Shown here: positions 1-8,698 of the stretch, piece after piece | How the letters are laid out: the number at the start of each line of letters is the position of its first letter | How positions within the stretch are numbered: position 1 is the first letter of the stretch | From: Nocardia inohanensis NBRC 100128 | Lineage (GTDB): Bacteria > Actinomycetota > Actinomycetes > Mycobacteriales > Mycobacteriaceae | Reading direction: 5' to 3' | NCBI RefSeq assembly: GCF_001612945.1 | Contig: NZ_BDBK01000019.1 | Span: 158,417 to 222,416 of the forward strand | Length of the DNA: 64,000 bases | The notes under the pieces: generated by a model | The model's database searches: none | Seen by the model: the letters and a program-made list of their open reading frames with translations, nothing else | Told to the model about the DNA's origin: nothing | Translations under genes and position numbers: made by a program

Positions 1-2
1 CG

Positions 3-821
3 CTGGTCACCACCGCCGCATGTGGCAAGGACCACCCCGCCGATGTGGTGCGCATCGGTGTGAACGATCTCGCGTTGCCGCACTGGGACGTCTACAAGCG
101 CAAGGCCGCCGAGGCGGGCATCACCGTCGAGTTCACCAACTTCACCGACTACAACCAGCCCAATCCGGCGCTCGCCCAGGGGCGGGTGGATCTCAACAAG
201 TTCCAGCACGTCCGCTACCTGGCCAATTACAACGCGCGCAATAACGACACCTTGGTGCCGATCGGCGCGACCGAGATCTTCGCGCTCACCCTGTACTCCA
301 AGAAACACAAGTCGGTCGCCGACATCCCGCAGGGCGGCGAAATCACGCTGAGCAACAACCCCGCGAATCAGGTCCGGCCGCTGCTCAGCCTGGCCGCCGC
401 CGGATTGATCGTGCTGAAGGGCGGCGGCACTTGGGATTCCAAGCTGGAGGACGTGGACAAGTCGGCGTCCAAGGTCCGGCTGACGCCCATCGATCCGACG
501 CTGACCGCGCAATCGCTGGAGAGCGTCGACGCGGCATTCGTGGACGACACCTTCGCCGTGCCCGCCGGCCTCGGCAAGAAGGACACCATCTACACCGACG
601 ACCCGAACCGCGCCGACCTGAAGCAATACATCAATATCTTCGCCGCCCGGGCCGCCGACAAGGACAATCCCACCTACCTGAAATTGGCCGAGCTCTACCA
701 TGATCCGGAGGTGGAAGCCGCGATCCGGGCCGAAGCGGGCTACGACGGCATCTTCAAAACCAATTCCGCCGCCGATCTGCAAAGCACCGCGACGGAACTC
801 GAAGCGAAGTTCCGCAAGTAG
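3..821 (+). CDS. metQ: MetQ/NlpA-type D-methionine-binding lipoprotein (5' end missing)
   Basis: Substrate-binding lipoprotein of a methionine ABC importer, anchored outside the membrane; it would deliver methionine to a MetN-MetI pump. The frame is open from the first bases and shows the tail of a signal peptide followed by a lipobox-like TAAC just before the mature part (Cys at residue 7 of the visible 272). Downstream comes the NlpA-type sequence with blocks such as HWDVYKRKAAEAG, TNFTDYNQPNPALAQG, FALTLYSKKHKS and the family-typical LSNNPANQVRPLLSLAAAG. The true start lies before the window, as would metN and metI; neither is visible. It runs to within one base of the convergent next gene. 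Family assignment is firm; methionine as ligand is inferred from the family. Confidence 0.9.
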   Translation: MVTTAACGKDHPADVVRIGVNDLALPHWDVYKRKAAEAGITVEFTNFTDYNQPNPALAQGRVDLNKFQHVRYLANYNARNNDTLVPIGATEIFALTLYSKKHKSVADIPQGGEITLSNNPANQVRPLLSLAAAGLIVLKGGGTWDSKLEDVDKSASKVRLTPIDPTLTAQSLESVDAAFVDDTFAVPAGLGKKDTIYTDDPNRADLKQYINIFAARAADKDNPTYLKLAELYHDPEVEAAIRAEAGYDGIFKTNSAADLQSTATELEAKFRK

Positions 822-1232
822 TCAGCACCAGCTCGCCTGCGGACGGCAGACCGTCCAGCCGTCGCCGCCGGCGCGGGGGCGGACGGTCCAGCGCGGCTGA
901 TCGCCGCGGCCATCGGAATCGGTGCGGGACGGGCCGTGGTGGCCGCGATGCTTGTCGTAGGTGTCACCGTTCGGGCGGGGACGCAGGTGCGGATCTTCTT
1001 CGTTTCCCGCCGGCCGGATACCCTTGCCGGCGACCAGGTTTCGCAAGGATGTCCAGGCTTGCGCGGGGCTCGGGGCGGGTACCGGAGTCGAGACGGCCGC
1101 CTGGACCGCGGCGGAGGTCGCCTCCGGGGCGGTAACTGCCAGCCAGACGCCGATTCCAGCGGTCAGGGCGGCGGCGGTGACGGCGGCCGCGATGCCGGTG
1201 GCGGTGCGGGCGGGCTCGGGTAGTGAGCGCAT
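822..1232 (-). CDS. small exported or membrane-anchored protein, unknown function
   Basis: A 136-residue protein with one hydrophobic N-terminal segment (about residues 10-33, rich in Ala/Thr/Val), likely an uncleaved anchor or signal peptide, followed by a Pro/Arg/His-rich hydrophilic domain with many Asp and Gly residues and two Cys near the C-terminus. Third codon positions are strongly G/C throughout, which supports real coding. I chose the ATG at 1232 because a GAAGAGG ribosome-binding site sits six bases upstream; a longer in-frame start at 1271 would overlap the upstream gene. It follows the saccharopine-dehydrogenase-like gene by 25 bases on the same strand, so they may be cotranscribed. 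No family recognised. Confidence 0.6.
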   Translation of the reverse strand: MRSLPEPARTATGIAAAVTAAALTAGIGVWLAVTAPEATSAAVQAAVSTPVPAPSPAQAWTSLRNLVAGKGIRPAGNEEDPHLRPRPNGDTYDKHRGHHGPSRTDSDGRGDQPRWTVRPRAGGDGWTVCRPQASWC

Positions 1233-1257
1233 GATGTCCTCTTCGAAGTGCGGGTGG

Positions 1258-2481
1258 TCAGCGGTCGGCAAGCGGTGCGAGAGTGGAGCGTTCGATGACG
1301 ACGGCGGCCGTCGCGTCCGGGTCGCCCAGGTGCGCGAGCAGCCCGGCGAAGAACCGATCCGGGTCGATGACCGCCTCGGGCGGGTGCACCCCCGGCCGGC
1401 GGATGCCGGCGCCGATGAGCTGAGACAGGCCGAGCGCCAAGGGAATTCCGGTGGCGGTGGCCATATCGGTGGTGACCGCGAAGGTTTCCAGGCCGCTCGA
1501 CAGCCGGGCCAGCACGGTCTCCGGGCGGTCGTCGCGGAGCCCGGTGGCGACGGCGAAGAAGGGCGGGAGGGTGCCGGGCGACTCGAACCGCAGCGCCGAG
1601 ATCAGCGATCGCACGCCTCGCGACAACGTCGGTTCGGCGATCAGGGCGGCGGCCTGCTGATTGGTCAGCGCCCCGGCGTCGATATCACGGCGCAGACCAT
1701 CCAGGTAGGCGACGGTCGGTGACCGGATGACCATGAGATTGACCGCGTCGCCGGTGATTTCGAGGCTCCGATGCAGGGTGACCGGCTCGGGGTGGCCGAC
1801 GGTGTAGGCGGTGCCGCACCGATCCCCGGGCAGGACCAGCCGCAGCGGGCGCAGGGGGCGCTGTCGCAGCAACCGGCCGTCCGCCACCGTGGCGATGGTG
1901 CCGCTGATCTGCTGCATCCAATGCACGGCCGCGGCCGACGGGCGGCCGTCGGGTCCGATGAGCTGGGCGCGGTCATCGTCCGCGCCGGCGACATCGACCG
2001 GCCACGCGGTGTAGACATCGTGCACGCGGTCGAGGGAGCGGGCCGCCGACAGGGCGAGCAGATTGCTCACACCCGGGCTGGCCCCCATGCCGACGATCGC
2101 GCACACGCCCGCCGCCCGCGCCTCGGCGTCGAGGGCGAGCATGTCGAGGGTGGGTTCCCAGTCGTCACAGATATCCAGGTAGTCGGTGCCGGTCTCGATG
2201 GCTGCTCGCAGCACCGTGAGGCCGAATCGGTAATACGGCCCGACGGTATTGAGCACCACGTCGGCCTGCTCGAGTGCCGCGTGCAAGCCGTCGCTGTCGG
2301 TGACGTCGACCTGCGCGACCCGCACCGGTGCCGTCACCTCCGGCAGGCGATCCGAGAGTTCCTGCGCCGCACCGATATCCCGGTCGGCGATGACGATCTC
2401 GTCCACGTCCGGGAACTGCGCCGCGATCCGCACCGCGGCGGCGCCCATGGCGCCCGCTCCACCCAATGCCAGCACCCTCAT
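1258..2481 (-). CDS. saccharopine dehydrogenase-like NAD(P)-binding oxidoreductase
   Basis: A 407-residue cytosolic protein of the saccharopine dehydrogenase / homospermidine synthase-like superfamily. The N-terminus is a Rossmann fold with the nucleotide-binding loop GGAGAMGAAAV at residues 7-17, an acidic residue after beta-2 (VIADRD) and the family-typical VVLNTVGPYYRFG at about residue 75-90 and GMGASPGVSNLLA near 140. The substrate is unknown. The start has CGGAGG six bases upstream of ATG. A 15-base palindrome and possible promoter elements lie just upstream, suggesting repressor control. The neighbour further upstream is a PaaX-type regulator. Family call is good; reaction is not assigned. 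Confidence 0.8.
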   Translation of the reverse strand: MRVLALGGAGAMGAAAVRIAAQFPDVDEIVIADRDIGAAQELSDRLPEVTAPVRVAQVDVTDSDGLHAALEQADVVLNTVGPYYRFGLTVLRAAIETGTDYLDICDDWEPTLDMLALDAEARAAGVCAIVGMGASPGVSNLLALSAARSLDRVHDVYTAWPVDVAGADDDRAQLIGPDGRPSAAAVHWMQQISGTIATVADGRLLRQRPLRPLRLVLPGDRCGTAYTVGHPEPVTLHRSLEITGDAVNLMVIRSPTVAYLDGLRRDIDAGALTNQQAAALIAEPTLSRGVRSLISALRFESPGTLPPFFAVATGLRDDRPETVLARLSSGLETFAVTTDMATATGIPLALGLSQLIGAGIRRPGVHPPEAVIDPDRFFAGLLAHLGDPDATAAVVIERSTLAPLADR

Positions 2482-2518
2482 GACGTCCTCCGACCGATCC
2501 GTAAACGTTCATATTCCA

Positions 2519-2533
2519 TACGATCGAATCGTA
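2519..2533. promoter_or_regulatory. palindromic operator candidate
   Basis: TACGAT-CGA-ATCGTA is a perfect inverted repeat with a three-base centre, placed 38 bases upstream of the oxidoreductase start at 2481. It is flanked by a second, slightly offset repeat, GTTCAT at 2508-2513 and ATGAAC at 2535-2540. Position and symmetry fit a TetR-like or PaaX-like operator over the promoter. The regulator is not known; the PaaX-type gene at 2784-3671 is the nearest candidate. Confidence 0.5.
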
Positions 2534-2783
2534 AATGAACGATACTGAGGATGTGCTGAGAAAATCCCGCGCCGCCTTCCGGCACCCGTCCAGCTGGGAT
2601 CTGTTACGGGATGCCGGTTTCGGCCGCGGCCTCGTCGTCGATGCCTGCGGGCAATCCGGGAAGCGGGTGGCGGCACGAATCCATTTGCGGCCCAGCCGTT
2701 CCGCACAATCCGGCCACGGTGGCCGCGACGACGGCACAGCCCCGCGGCGGCCGGGCTACGCCGATCTCACCGGCCTCGGCGGC

Positions 2784-3671
2784 TCAACGAGCTGCGGCGG
2801 CCTCGCGCAACACGTCCGCGTAGACCCGGAACAGGCGAATCGAACCGGGCTGTTCGACCCGCAGCAACTCCGACCAGCATTGCGCCACAACGGCTCTGGA
2901 CTCGGCCCCGATCCACGGCGTGGGCAGCAGCTCCGGCGGCAGCAGCGGATCCGGGTCCATCACCCGGCTGAATTCGGCGGCCAGCTCGACCGCGATGGTC
3001 AGCCGCTCGGTCTGGGACATCGACTCCACCGCGTGCAGCCGATCCAGCTGCCGCCGGGCGACCCGCAGCAATCGCTCGTGCTCCGCCGCCAGCCGCTCCA
3101 ACGGCCACAGCCGCGCGGCCAACTCCCGCGGCTCCGCCAGCGCACCGATCCGCAGATCCGTGGTCGTCATCGTGGTGATGTACTCACCCACCTCGAATTC
3201 CCTTGCCGCGTCCGCGATCCGGGACTCCCACGCATTGGGCGACACATACAACCCGCCCTGGATCGCCGCCCCACCGAGATAGACGATCGCATCCCGCATG
3301 GCATCACGCCCCTGCCGCACGCTCTCGGGCACCGCGAACGCCACCGCATGCCACACCCCGTCCCACGGCGCCGCACCCCGGTCCTGCGCATACATGTACC
3401 GGATGTACTCCGGCTCCGGCTCGATCGAGCGCCGCATGCCGTCACCGGCCCGCAGCAACGCCTTGCGCCCCCGCCCCTCCTGCGTGAACTGCCCCTCCCC
3501 CACCAACCGCCGCACACACAACCGCACCTGCTGATCGCTCATACCGAGCGCATTGCCCACCGCATACAACTCCCCCGCATCGATGCTCGCGTCCTCCCGG
3601 ATCATGCTCTCGACCAGCGTCCGCGTCGGAATCCCCGCCCCGTCCACCTGGTCGCCCACCATCCACCTCAC
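2784..3671 (-). CDS. PaaX family transcriptional regulator
   Basis: A 295-residue DNA-binding repressor-type protein. The N-terminal third is a winged helix (block ALGMSDQQVRLCVRRLVGEG, then TQEGRGRKALLRAG), the middle carries the PaaX-like central domain (WDGVWHAVAFAVPESVRQGRD and GLYVSPNAWE), and the C-terminal helical region ends with FRVYADVLREA. PaaX proteins sense aryl-CoA thioesters in phenylacetate degraders; here no phenylacetate genes are near, so the ligand is unknown. The start is uncertain: GTG at 3671 or ATG at 3662, with GAGG between them. It lies upstream of, and on the same strand as, the saccharopine-dehydrogenase-like gene, separated by about 300 bases that contain the 2519 palindrome but no convincing gene. 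Confidence 0.8.
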   Translation of the reverse strand: MRWMVGDQVDGAGIPTRTLVESMIREDASIDAGELYAVGNALGMSDQQVRLCVRRLVGEGQFTQEGRGRKALLRAGDGMRRSIEPEPEYIRYMYAQDRGAAPWDGVWHAVAFAVPESVRQGRDAMRDAIVYLGGAAIQGGLYVSPNAWESRIADAAREFEVGEYITTMTTTDLRIGALAEPRELAARLWPLERLAAEHERLLRVARRQLDRLHAVESMSQTERLTIAVELAAEFSRVMDPDPLLPPELLPTPWIGAESRAVVAQCWSELLRVEQPGSIRLFRVYADVLREAAAAR

Positions 3672-3855
3672 ACCCTCGCGGTCAATGTCGCCGCCATCCT
3701 ACGTACGCACCACCTCCGGCCCCGGACCGCGTACACGAACAGCCCGATCCGGCGGCCCCAGCAACTCGGGGGAATCAGCAGCCCCGAGCGATGCTGCCGG
3801 CGAGCCATCCCCGTGCACGCCGGGAATCGGCAATGCGTGCGGCGTGGGCGACGTG

Positions 3856-4917
3856 TCAGGCGCGGGAGCGGCTGCTCTTGACGCGGGCGGCGGCGATGAT
3901 GGTGATCACCATGACGGTCATCATCTGGAGGGCGGACCAGTTCGTGGGTTCTTCGGGGACCGGCTGCACGGCAATGGGATACGCGCGCACGGGTGCGGCC
4001 GCGAGCACGGGCGCGGGCACCGGGGGGACCACCTCCGGTGCGGGGATCGGGGCGATCGGTGCGGCAGCCGGGGTGACAGGTGCGGGAATCTCCAAGGGGA
4101 TGCCGGGTTCCGGGGTCGGGGGAACCGGGAGGAGGAGCAGGCAGGTCATCAGGGCGCTGCCGGTGACCGCGCTGCCCACCACCACGCTGCCCGCACCCGC
4201 GGAGCCGGGACCGACCAGTCCGCTGGAGCCGGGGATGAATCCCGGTCCGAGCAAACCGGATCCGGAGACGCTGCCGGTGGCGAGGCCGAGCAGGATCGCG
4301 CCGATGCCGACCACGGCGCTGCCCGCGCAGGCGGTGAGCACGCTGCCGGATTCGAGGCCGAGCGTTTCACCGAGGGTGCTCGGGCCGGCGACGGGTGTGC
4401 CGCCGAAGGCTTCGCTGATCTTGCCGACGGCTTCGTGCCCCGCGCTGCCGGTGAAGCCGCTGCCGGTGTTCAGGTAGGCACCGCCCGCGTCCGTGCTCGG
4501 TCCGACGCCGAGCGCGCTCCCGGTGGCGGCTCCGGCCACGGGGTCCGGAATCCCGTCCAGCGCACTACCCGTCCCTGCCCCCGCCACCTGGCCGGGGGTG
4601 CCGACCGAGCTGCCGGTGCCGGCCTGGGCGGCGCTGGGGCCGAGGCCCAGTGAGCTTCCGCTGTTCGCCCCGCCGTCGCCGCTGCCGGAGTACGAGCTGC
4701 CGGTGCCGATTCCGACGCCGCTGCCGGAGGGCGCGGCCACGTCCGCGGGGGATTCCGATCCCGCACTGCCGGTGATGATTTCACCGAGGGAGGGTAGGTC
4801 GGGGTCGGCGGTGGCGGGACCGGCGGCGATCAAGGCCGCGGCGATCGGCACCACCGTCACCGCCGCGATTCCCTTGGCGGCTCTGCGATTTCGGCCATCC
4901 CTAGATGCGGGCGCCAT
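3856..4917 (-). CDS. exported Gly/Ser-rich low-complexity protein
   Basis: A 353-residue exported protein. It has a twin-basic N-terminus, a hydrophobic stretch and an Ala-x-Ala cleavage site before DPDLPSLGE (about residue 38). The mature part is a degenerate repeat built on GTGSALG / GSGSV motifs, followed by a Pro/Ala/Val-rich segment (about residues 260-325) and a C-terminal hydrophobic helix with a basic tail (about residues 331-353), which suggests cell-surface retention. Family unknown; similar low-complexity secreted proteins are common in Nocardia. GGAGG lies nine bases before the ATG. Composition bias makes homology searches unreliable. It is followed on the same strand by nothing close, and preceded by the DUF4239 gene. 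Confidence 0.7.
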   Translation of the reverse strand: MAPASRDGRNRRAAKGIAAVTVVPIAAALIAAGPATADPDLPSLGEIITGSAGSESPADVAAPSGSGVGIGTGSSYSGSGDGGANSGSSLGLGPSAAQAGTGSSVGTPGQVAGAGTGSALDGIPDPVAGAATGSALGVGPSTDAGGAYLNTGSGFTGSAGHEAVGKISEAFGGTPVAGPSTLGETLGLESGSVLTACAGSAVVGIGAILLGLATGSVSGSGLLGPGFIPGSSGLVGPGSAGAGSVVVGSAVTGSALMTCLLLLPVPPTPEPGIPLEIPAPVTPAAAPIAPIPAPEVVPPVPAPVLAAAPVRAYPIAVQPVPEEPTNWSALQMMTVMVITIIAAARVKSSRSRA

Positions 4918-4944
4918 GGGCGGATCCCTCCGTGCGTGCGAGCG

Positions 4945-5736
4945 TCAGCGCGGCAGCGCGTTGACGGTACTGGCGGACGTGATCTGCTGGAATCGCGAAA
5001 GCGCCAGCTCGTAGGCTTCCTTGGAGACGGTGTTCCCGCCCGCGAACGGCTGATCCAGCTGGTAGATCGCCACGATCACCCCGCCGATCACCAGGCCGAA
5101 CAGCGCGGTCATGAGCACGCTGCGCTTGGTGACCATCACCCCGGACAACACGGTGCCCAGCAGCAGCATGACGGTGCCGAACCAGAGCGCGACATACAGG
5201 AACCCGGGCAGCCGGTACTCCGCGTCGAGCGCCCGGTCGTAGCGCGCCTCGGCGACGATATCGAGGGCGGCATCGGCCTTGTCCTGCACGGCTTTCACCT
5301 CCGGATCGGTGCCGGGCACGGCGGAGACGTTCGAGCGCAGATCGTCGAAGGTGTCCTGCGCCTCCGGGCTCAGCCGCCGCTCGGAATCCATCACCGACCA
5401 TTCCTCGCCGACCACCTGCTTGGTGTATTCCCTTGTCAGACCCTGGATCTGGATGCGGTAGTCGTCGGGCAGATCATTGGCCGCCTCGTACACGGTCACC
5501 AGCCCTTTGGCCTCGGACACGGTGTGCGCGTGGGCAGTGTCGTACTGCTGCCACAGAATCACCACCACGAACGCCACAATGGCCGCGAAGAACATATTGA
5601 CCAGGTCCAGCACCATCGTGCTCGAGGCTTCGTCGTCCGAGTGCCGCCACGACTTGGGCCGCAGCTTGTCGCCGACGATGAACACCACCACCGCGACGAT
5701 CCCGAACAGCACGAGCACGCCCAAACGCAAAGCCAT
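4945..5736 (-). CDS. DUF4239-type membrane protein
   Basis: A 263-residue integral membrane protein with two N-terminal transmembrane helices (about residues 3-22 and 47-64), a charged cytoplasmic or periplasmic domain (about residues 65-195) and two C-terminal helices starting around residue 200. The pattern and blocks such as FFAAIVAFVVVILWQQYD and YRLPGFLYVALW fit the DUF4239 (bestrophin-like) family, whose function is unsettled. A much longer frame continues upstream, but the ATG at 5736 is preceded by GGAGATGGAG and starts the hydrophobic region, so I chose it. It is divergent from the flavin monooxygenase, with the operator array between them. Confidence 0.8.
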   Translation of the reverse strand: MALRLGVLVLFGIVAVVVFIVGDKLRPKSWRHSDDEASSTMVLDLVNMFFAAIVAFVVVILWQQYDTAHAHTVSEAKGLVTVYEAANDLPDDYRIQIQGLTREYTKQVVGEEWSVMDSERRLSPEAQDTFDDLRSNVSAVPGTDPEVKAVQDKADAALDIVAEARYDRALDAEYRLPGFLYVALWFGTVMLLLGTVLSGVMVTKRSVLMTALFGLVIGGVIVAIYQLDQPFAGGNTVSKEAYELALSRFQQITSASTVNALPR

Positions 5737-5871
5737 AGCGCGACTCCATCTCCAGACCCGGGCAGATTCGTTCGGAAGGTATTCGCCGCCGAGAGCGGGT
5801 TGGATTGCGTTCGGCAAACAATCTGTTACACCGCACTTTTCCGGCGGGCGGCGATTCGGCCGAACTCTAGT

Positions 5872-5897
5872 TACGGCTCCGTAGTTACGGTACCGTA
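5872..5897 (+). promoter_or_regulatory. tandem palindromic operator (two 12-base sites)
   Basis: TACGG-CT-CCGTA at 5872-5883 is followed after two bases by TACGG-TA-CCGTA at 5886-5897. The two sites are spaced 14 bases centre to centre, a layout used by TetR-family repressors that bind as paired dimers. They lie 31-57 bases upstream of the monooxygenase start at 5929 and in the divergent promoter region of the DUF4239 gene. The TetR gene at 7229-7846 is the obvious candidate regulator (inference). Confidence 0.7.
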
Positions 5898-5928
5898 CAG
5901 GGGTCATCAGCACTGACGAGAGGGCACC

Positions 5929-7170
5929 ATGCTTCCTCCCCATCGGCCCGGCGACCCCTGTGTGGTGGTCGGCGCGGGGCCCGTCGGACTCACCGCGGCA
6001 CTGACACTGGCCCGGCACGGGCTGTCCACGCTGGTCCTGGAATCCGAACCGCGGCAACGGGTCCGGCCCGGCAGCCGGGCGATCGCACTGGCCTTTCCCA
6101 CCCTGCGGCGGCTCGAATCGGTCTTGCCCGGTTTGGGGCGGGCCATCGCGGCGGACGGCATCGGGCTCAGCGGGTACGACGCCTATTACGAAAAGCAGCG
6201 GATCTTCCATTTCCGCTCCGGCAGTGGAGTGTTCGGCCGGATCGCACGCGCCGACAAGTTCGTGACCAGCTTGCCGCAGCGGGTCACCGAGCGGCATCTG
6301 TACGACGCATGCGTGCATGCGGGCGTCGAATTCCGATGGGAGGCAGGGGTTTCGGAGCTGGAACCGCACCCGAGTGGGGTTCGCATCGTCCTGAATTCCG
6401 GCGGCACCGTGGACGCGAGCTATGTGATCGGCGCGGACGGGGCGCGCTCGGTGGTGCGGAAAGCCATCGGTGCCACCATGATCGGGCACACCGACGACAC
6501 TCCGTTCATCATCGTCGATGTCCTGGAGCACCCGGACGGTTCCACCCCCGGTACGCCCGGGCACTTCTACTACCGTCACCCCGATATGGACGGCCGCAAC
6601 GTCATGCACATGCCGTTTCGCGGCGGCATGCGAATCGACCTGCAATGCCATCCCGGCGACGACGCGGAACACCTTGCCACTCCCGAAGGCATCCGCGAAT
6701 GGACCGCCCCGATCGTGTCGCCCTGGTACGCCGAGCACATCAGCTGGATCTCCACCTACCGCTTCCACCAAGTGGTCGCCGACTGCTACACCGACCCGCA
6801 CCGCCGCGTCCTGCTGGCGGGCGAAGCCGCGCATCTCTTCGCGCCGTGGGGCGGTCGCGGGCTCAACTCGGGCGTGCTGGATGCCACCGACGCGGCGAAT
6901 GCCATTGCCGCCGCGATCGATTCGCCCTCTCGCGCCGCCGCACACCAGGCCATCACCCGCTGTGCGAACGACCGCCGCGCCTGGGGCATCCGCAATCGCG
7001 ACGTCTCGTCCCGCGCGCTGCACATCATGCGCGCCCCCGATCCCGGCATGCGCCGCCGCCGCACCATCGCCGCCCGGCTGGCTCCGGTCTGCTGGCCCGC
7101 CGGAGCCTGGCTCGCGAACGGCCCCCTCCAGCTCACCCCGCCCCGGCTGGGCAGCACCGATTTCTATTGA
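5929..7170 (+). CDS. FAD-dependent aromatic monooxygenase (MhpA/PHBH-like)
   Basis: A 413-residue cytosolic class A flavin monooxygenase, related to 3-(3-hydroxyphenyl)propionate hydroxylase. These enzymes use NAD(P)H and oxygen to hydroxylate aromatic substrates. Visible motifs: the dinucleotide loop GAGPVG at residues 15-20, the DG motif GADGARSVVRKA near residue 167, and the FAD ribityl-binding motif near residue 298 which reads GEAAHLFAPWGGRGLNSG, so the usual GD is GE here. The ATG is preceded by GAGAGGG. The gene sits between a double operator and a TetR gene, so it is probably ligand-induced. Substrate unknown. Confidence 0.88.
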   Translation: MLPPHRPGDPCVVVGAGPVGLTAALTLARHGLSTLVLESEPRQRVRPGSRAIALAFPTLRRLESVLPGLGRAIAADGIGLSGYDAYYEKQRIFHFRSGSGVFGRIARADKFVTSLPQRVTERHLYDACVHAGVEFRWEAGVSELEPHPSGVRIVLNSGGTVDASYVIGADGARSVVRKAIGATMIGHTDDTPFIIVDVLEHPDGSTPGTPGHFYYRHPDMDGRNVMHMPFRGGMRIDLQCHPGDDAEHLATPEGIREWTAPIVSPWYAEHISWISTYRFHQVVADCYTDPHRRVLLAGEAAHLFAPWGGRGLNSGVLDATDAANAIAAAIDSPSRAAAHQAITRCANDRRAWGIRNRDVSSRALHIMRAPDPGMRRRRTIAARLAPVCWPAGAWLANGPLQLTPPRLGSTDFY

Positions 7171-7228
7171 GCGCCCGCCACGTTGTGCCCGTGCTCCCGC
7201 CCGAAAAGTCGTCCCCTACCGTGAACTC

Positions 7229-7846
7229 GTGCCAGATCGCCGCCCCCGCCAGCCCCGCATGGATCTAGAGGTCCGCCGCGAGCAGATCCTCGACGCCACT
7301 CTGCGCCTGGTAACCCGCGACGGCTACGCCGCCACCACCATGGAAGCCGTCGCCCGCGAAGTCCAACTCGCCAAACCCCGGGTGTACGCGGCATACCCGG
7401 GCCGCGGCCCGCTGCTGCTCGCTCTGCTGGAACGCGAACAACACCGTGTCCTCTCCCAACTCGACACCGCCATGCCCGCCCCCGCCGACCGCACCGGCTT
7501 CGCCGCCACCCTGGCCACCGCCGCCGCCAATATGCTCCGCGCCGCCGCGACCCACCCCGACTCCGCCCGCCTGCTGATCCTCCCCGCCCAGGACGCCCCG
7601 CCCGAAGTCCGCGAATACTCGACGCGCGCCCGCGATTTCGCGCTGTCCAACCTGCGCGCCCTGATCGACTGGGCGGCGGAACGCGCCGACGGCCCCACCG
7701 GACTCGACGCCGAAGTCCTCGCCATCGCCCTGCTGGCGGTAGGCGAACAGTTGCTCCGCTCCACCCTCACCGATCCGGACCGCTACCCGCCGGCGCGCCT
7801 GATCGACTTCGTCGAAACGGCAGTGGGCCAATTGGTCCCGCAGTGA
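7229..7846 (+). CDS. TetR family transcriptional regulator
   Basis: About 205 residues. The N-terminal helix-turn-helix domain is typical: RREQILDATLRLVTRDGY, then TTMEAVAREVQLAKPRVYAAY, followed by a variable helical ligand domain. The start is uncertain: GTG at 7229 gives a short basic tail ahead of MDLEVRREQ, while ATG at 7259 starts directly at the domain; neither has a strong ribosome-binding site, and TACCGT about seven bases before the GTG could be a -10 box for a leaderless message. It follows the monooxygenase by 58 bases and most likely controls it through the 5872-5897 operator. Confidence 0.85.
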   Translation: MPDRRPRQPRMDLEVRREQILDATLRLVTRDGYAATTMEAVAREVQLAKPRVYAAYPGRGPLLLALLEREQHRVLSQLDTAMPAPADRTGFAATLATAAANMLRAAATHPDSARLLILPAQDAPPEVREYSTRARDFALSNLRALIDWAAERADGPTGLDAEVLAIALLAVGEQLLRSTLTDPDRYPPARLIDFVETAVGQLVPQ

Positions 7847-7933
7847 GTTGGAGTTTTGCTCCACTTTCAGCTGGTTTCGGTCAGTTTTCTGACGGATGGG
7901 GGGCGAAAGTGGAGCAAAACTCCGACCTTCCGA

Positions 7934-8698
7934 TCAAACGTTCAAGCTGAATACCGCACCGGCAACCGTGACGCCCACCTCCAGCGCCGCACCGAGCACA
8001 TCACCGTTCAACCCGCCGAACCGCCGCACACAGTGCCGCACCAGAACCGCCGCGACCAGCAGCGCCGCCAGCACACCCACCGGCCCCCGCCAGTCACCGG
8101 TCGCGAAAACCCCAGCGACGACACCGATCCCACCCCAAAGCACCCCCACCACCATCGGCTGCGTCCCCGCCACCAACGCCCCGAACCCGGCACCGGGCGC
8201 AGCCTCGATCCCCCTCCGGCAAGCCAGCACCACGGCCACCCGCCCCACGGCTACCGCCAGCACCACCGCACCCCAGTGCCCGGCAGCACCCAACGCCCCG
8301 AACGAGGCAGCCTGAATCCCGATCACGAAGATCAGCGCCGCCACCCCGAACGGCCCCGCCCCACCACTTTTCATGATCTCCCGAGCCCGCTCCGGCGGCC
8401 CGTAACTCCCCAGCCCATCCATGGTGTCGGCGAGCCCGTCGATATGCATCCCCCGAGTGATCAACGCCAGCCCCGCTACCGCAACGAACCCGCCGAGCAA
8501 CCACGACGCCCCCGCGGCCGCCAACCCCCACAACACACCGGCCGCACCCACCCCGAGCAGCACCCCGACCACCGGCGCCCAGCCGATAGCCCGCCCGGCC
8601 GCCCGCCGATCGACCTGATCCGGCCCGCGCACCGGCAACACGGTCAACCACGAAATCGCCAGCCGCGCACCGTTCACCGCCGCACCGGGGTCAGGCAC
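7934..8698 (-). CDS. cobS: adenosylcobinamide-GDP ribazoletransferase (cobalamin synthase)
   Basis: Membrane enzyme that joins adenosylcobinamide-GDP with alpha-ribazole (or its phosphate) in the last steps of cobalamin assembly. The 254 residues have several hydrophobic helices and the CobS signature TRGMHIDGLADTMDGLG around residues 82-98, with ERAREIMKSGGAGPFGV just after. The GTG start at 8698 overlaps the end of the cobU-cobT fusion by eight bases, so the two are translationally linked. Length and motif match the family. Confidence 0.93.
   Translation of the reverse strand: MPDPGAAVNGARLAISWLTVLPVRGPDQVDRRAAGRAIGWAPVVGVLLGVGAAGVLWGLAAAGASWLLGGFVAVAGLALITRGMHIDGLADTMDGLGSYGPPERAREIMKSGGAGPFGVAALIFVIGIQAASFGALGAAGHWGAVVLAVAVGRVAVVLACRRGIEAAPGAGFGALVAGTQPMVVGVLWGGIGVVAGVFATGDWRGPVGVLAALLVAAVLVRHCVRRFGGLNGDVLGAALEVGVTVAGAVFSLNV

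Noticed and set aside
2535..3881. 448-codon plus-strand frame
   Set aside because: Antisense to the PaaX-type gene, no family match, Arg/Pro/His-rich composition typical of shadow frames.
5737..7023. Long minus-strand frame continuing upstream of the DUF4239 gene
   Set aside because: It is antisense to the flavin monooxygenase and appears only because of high GC content.
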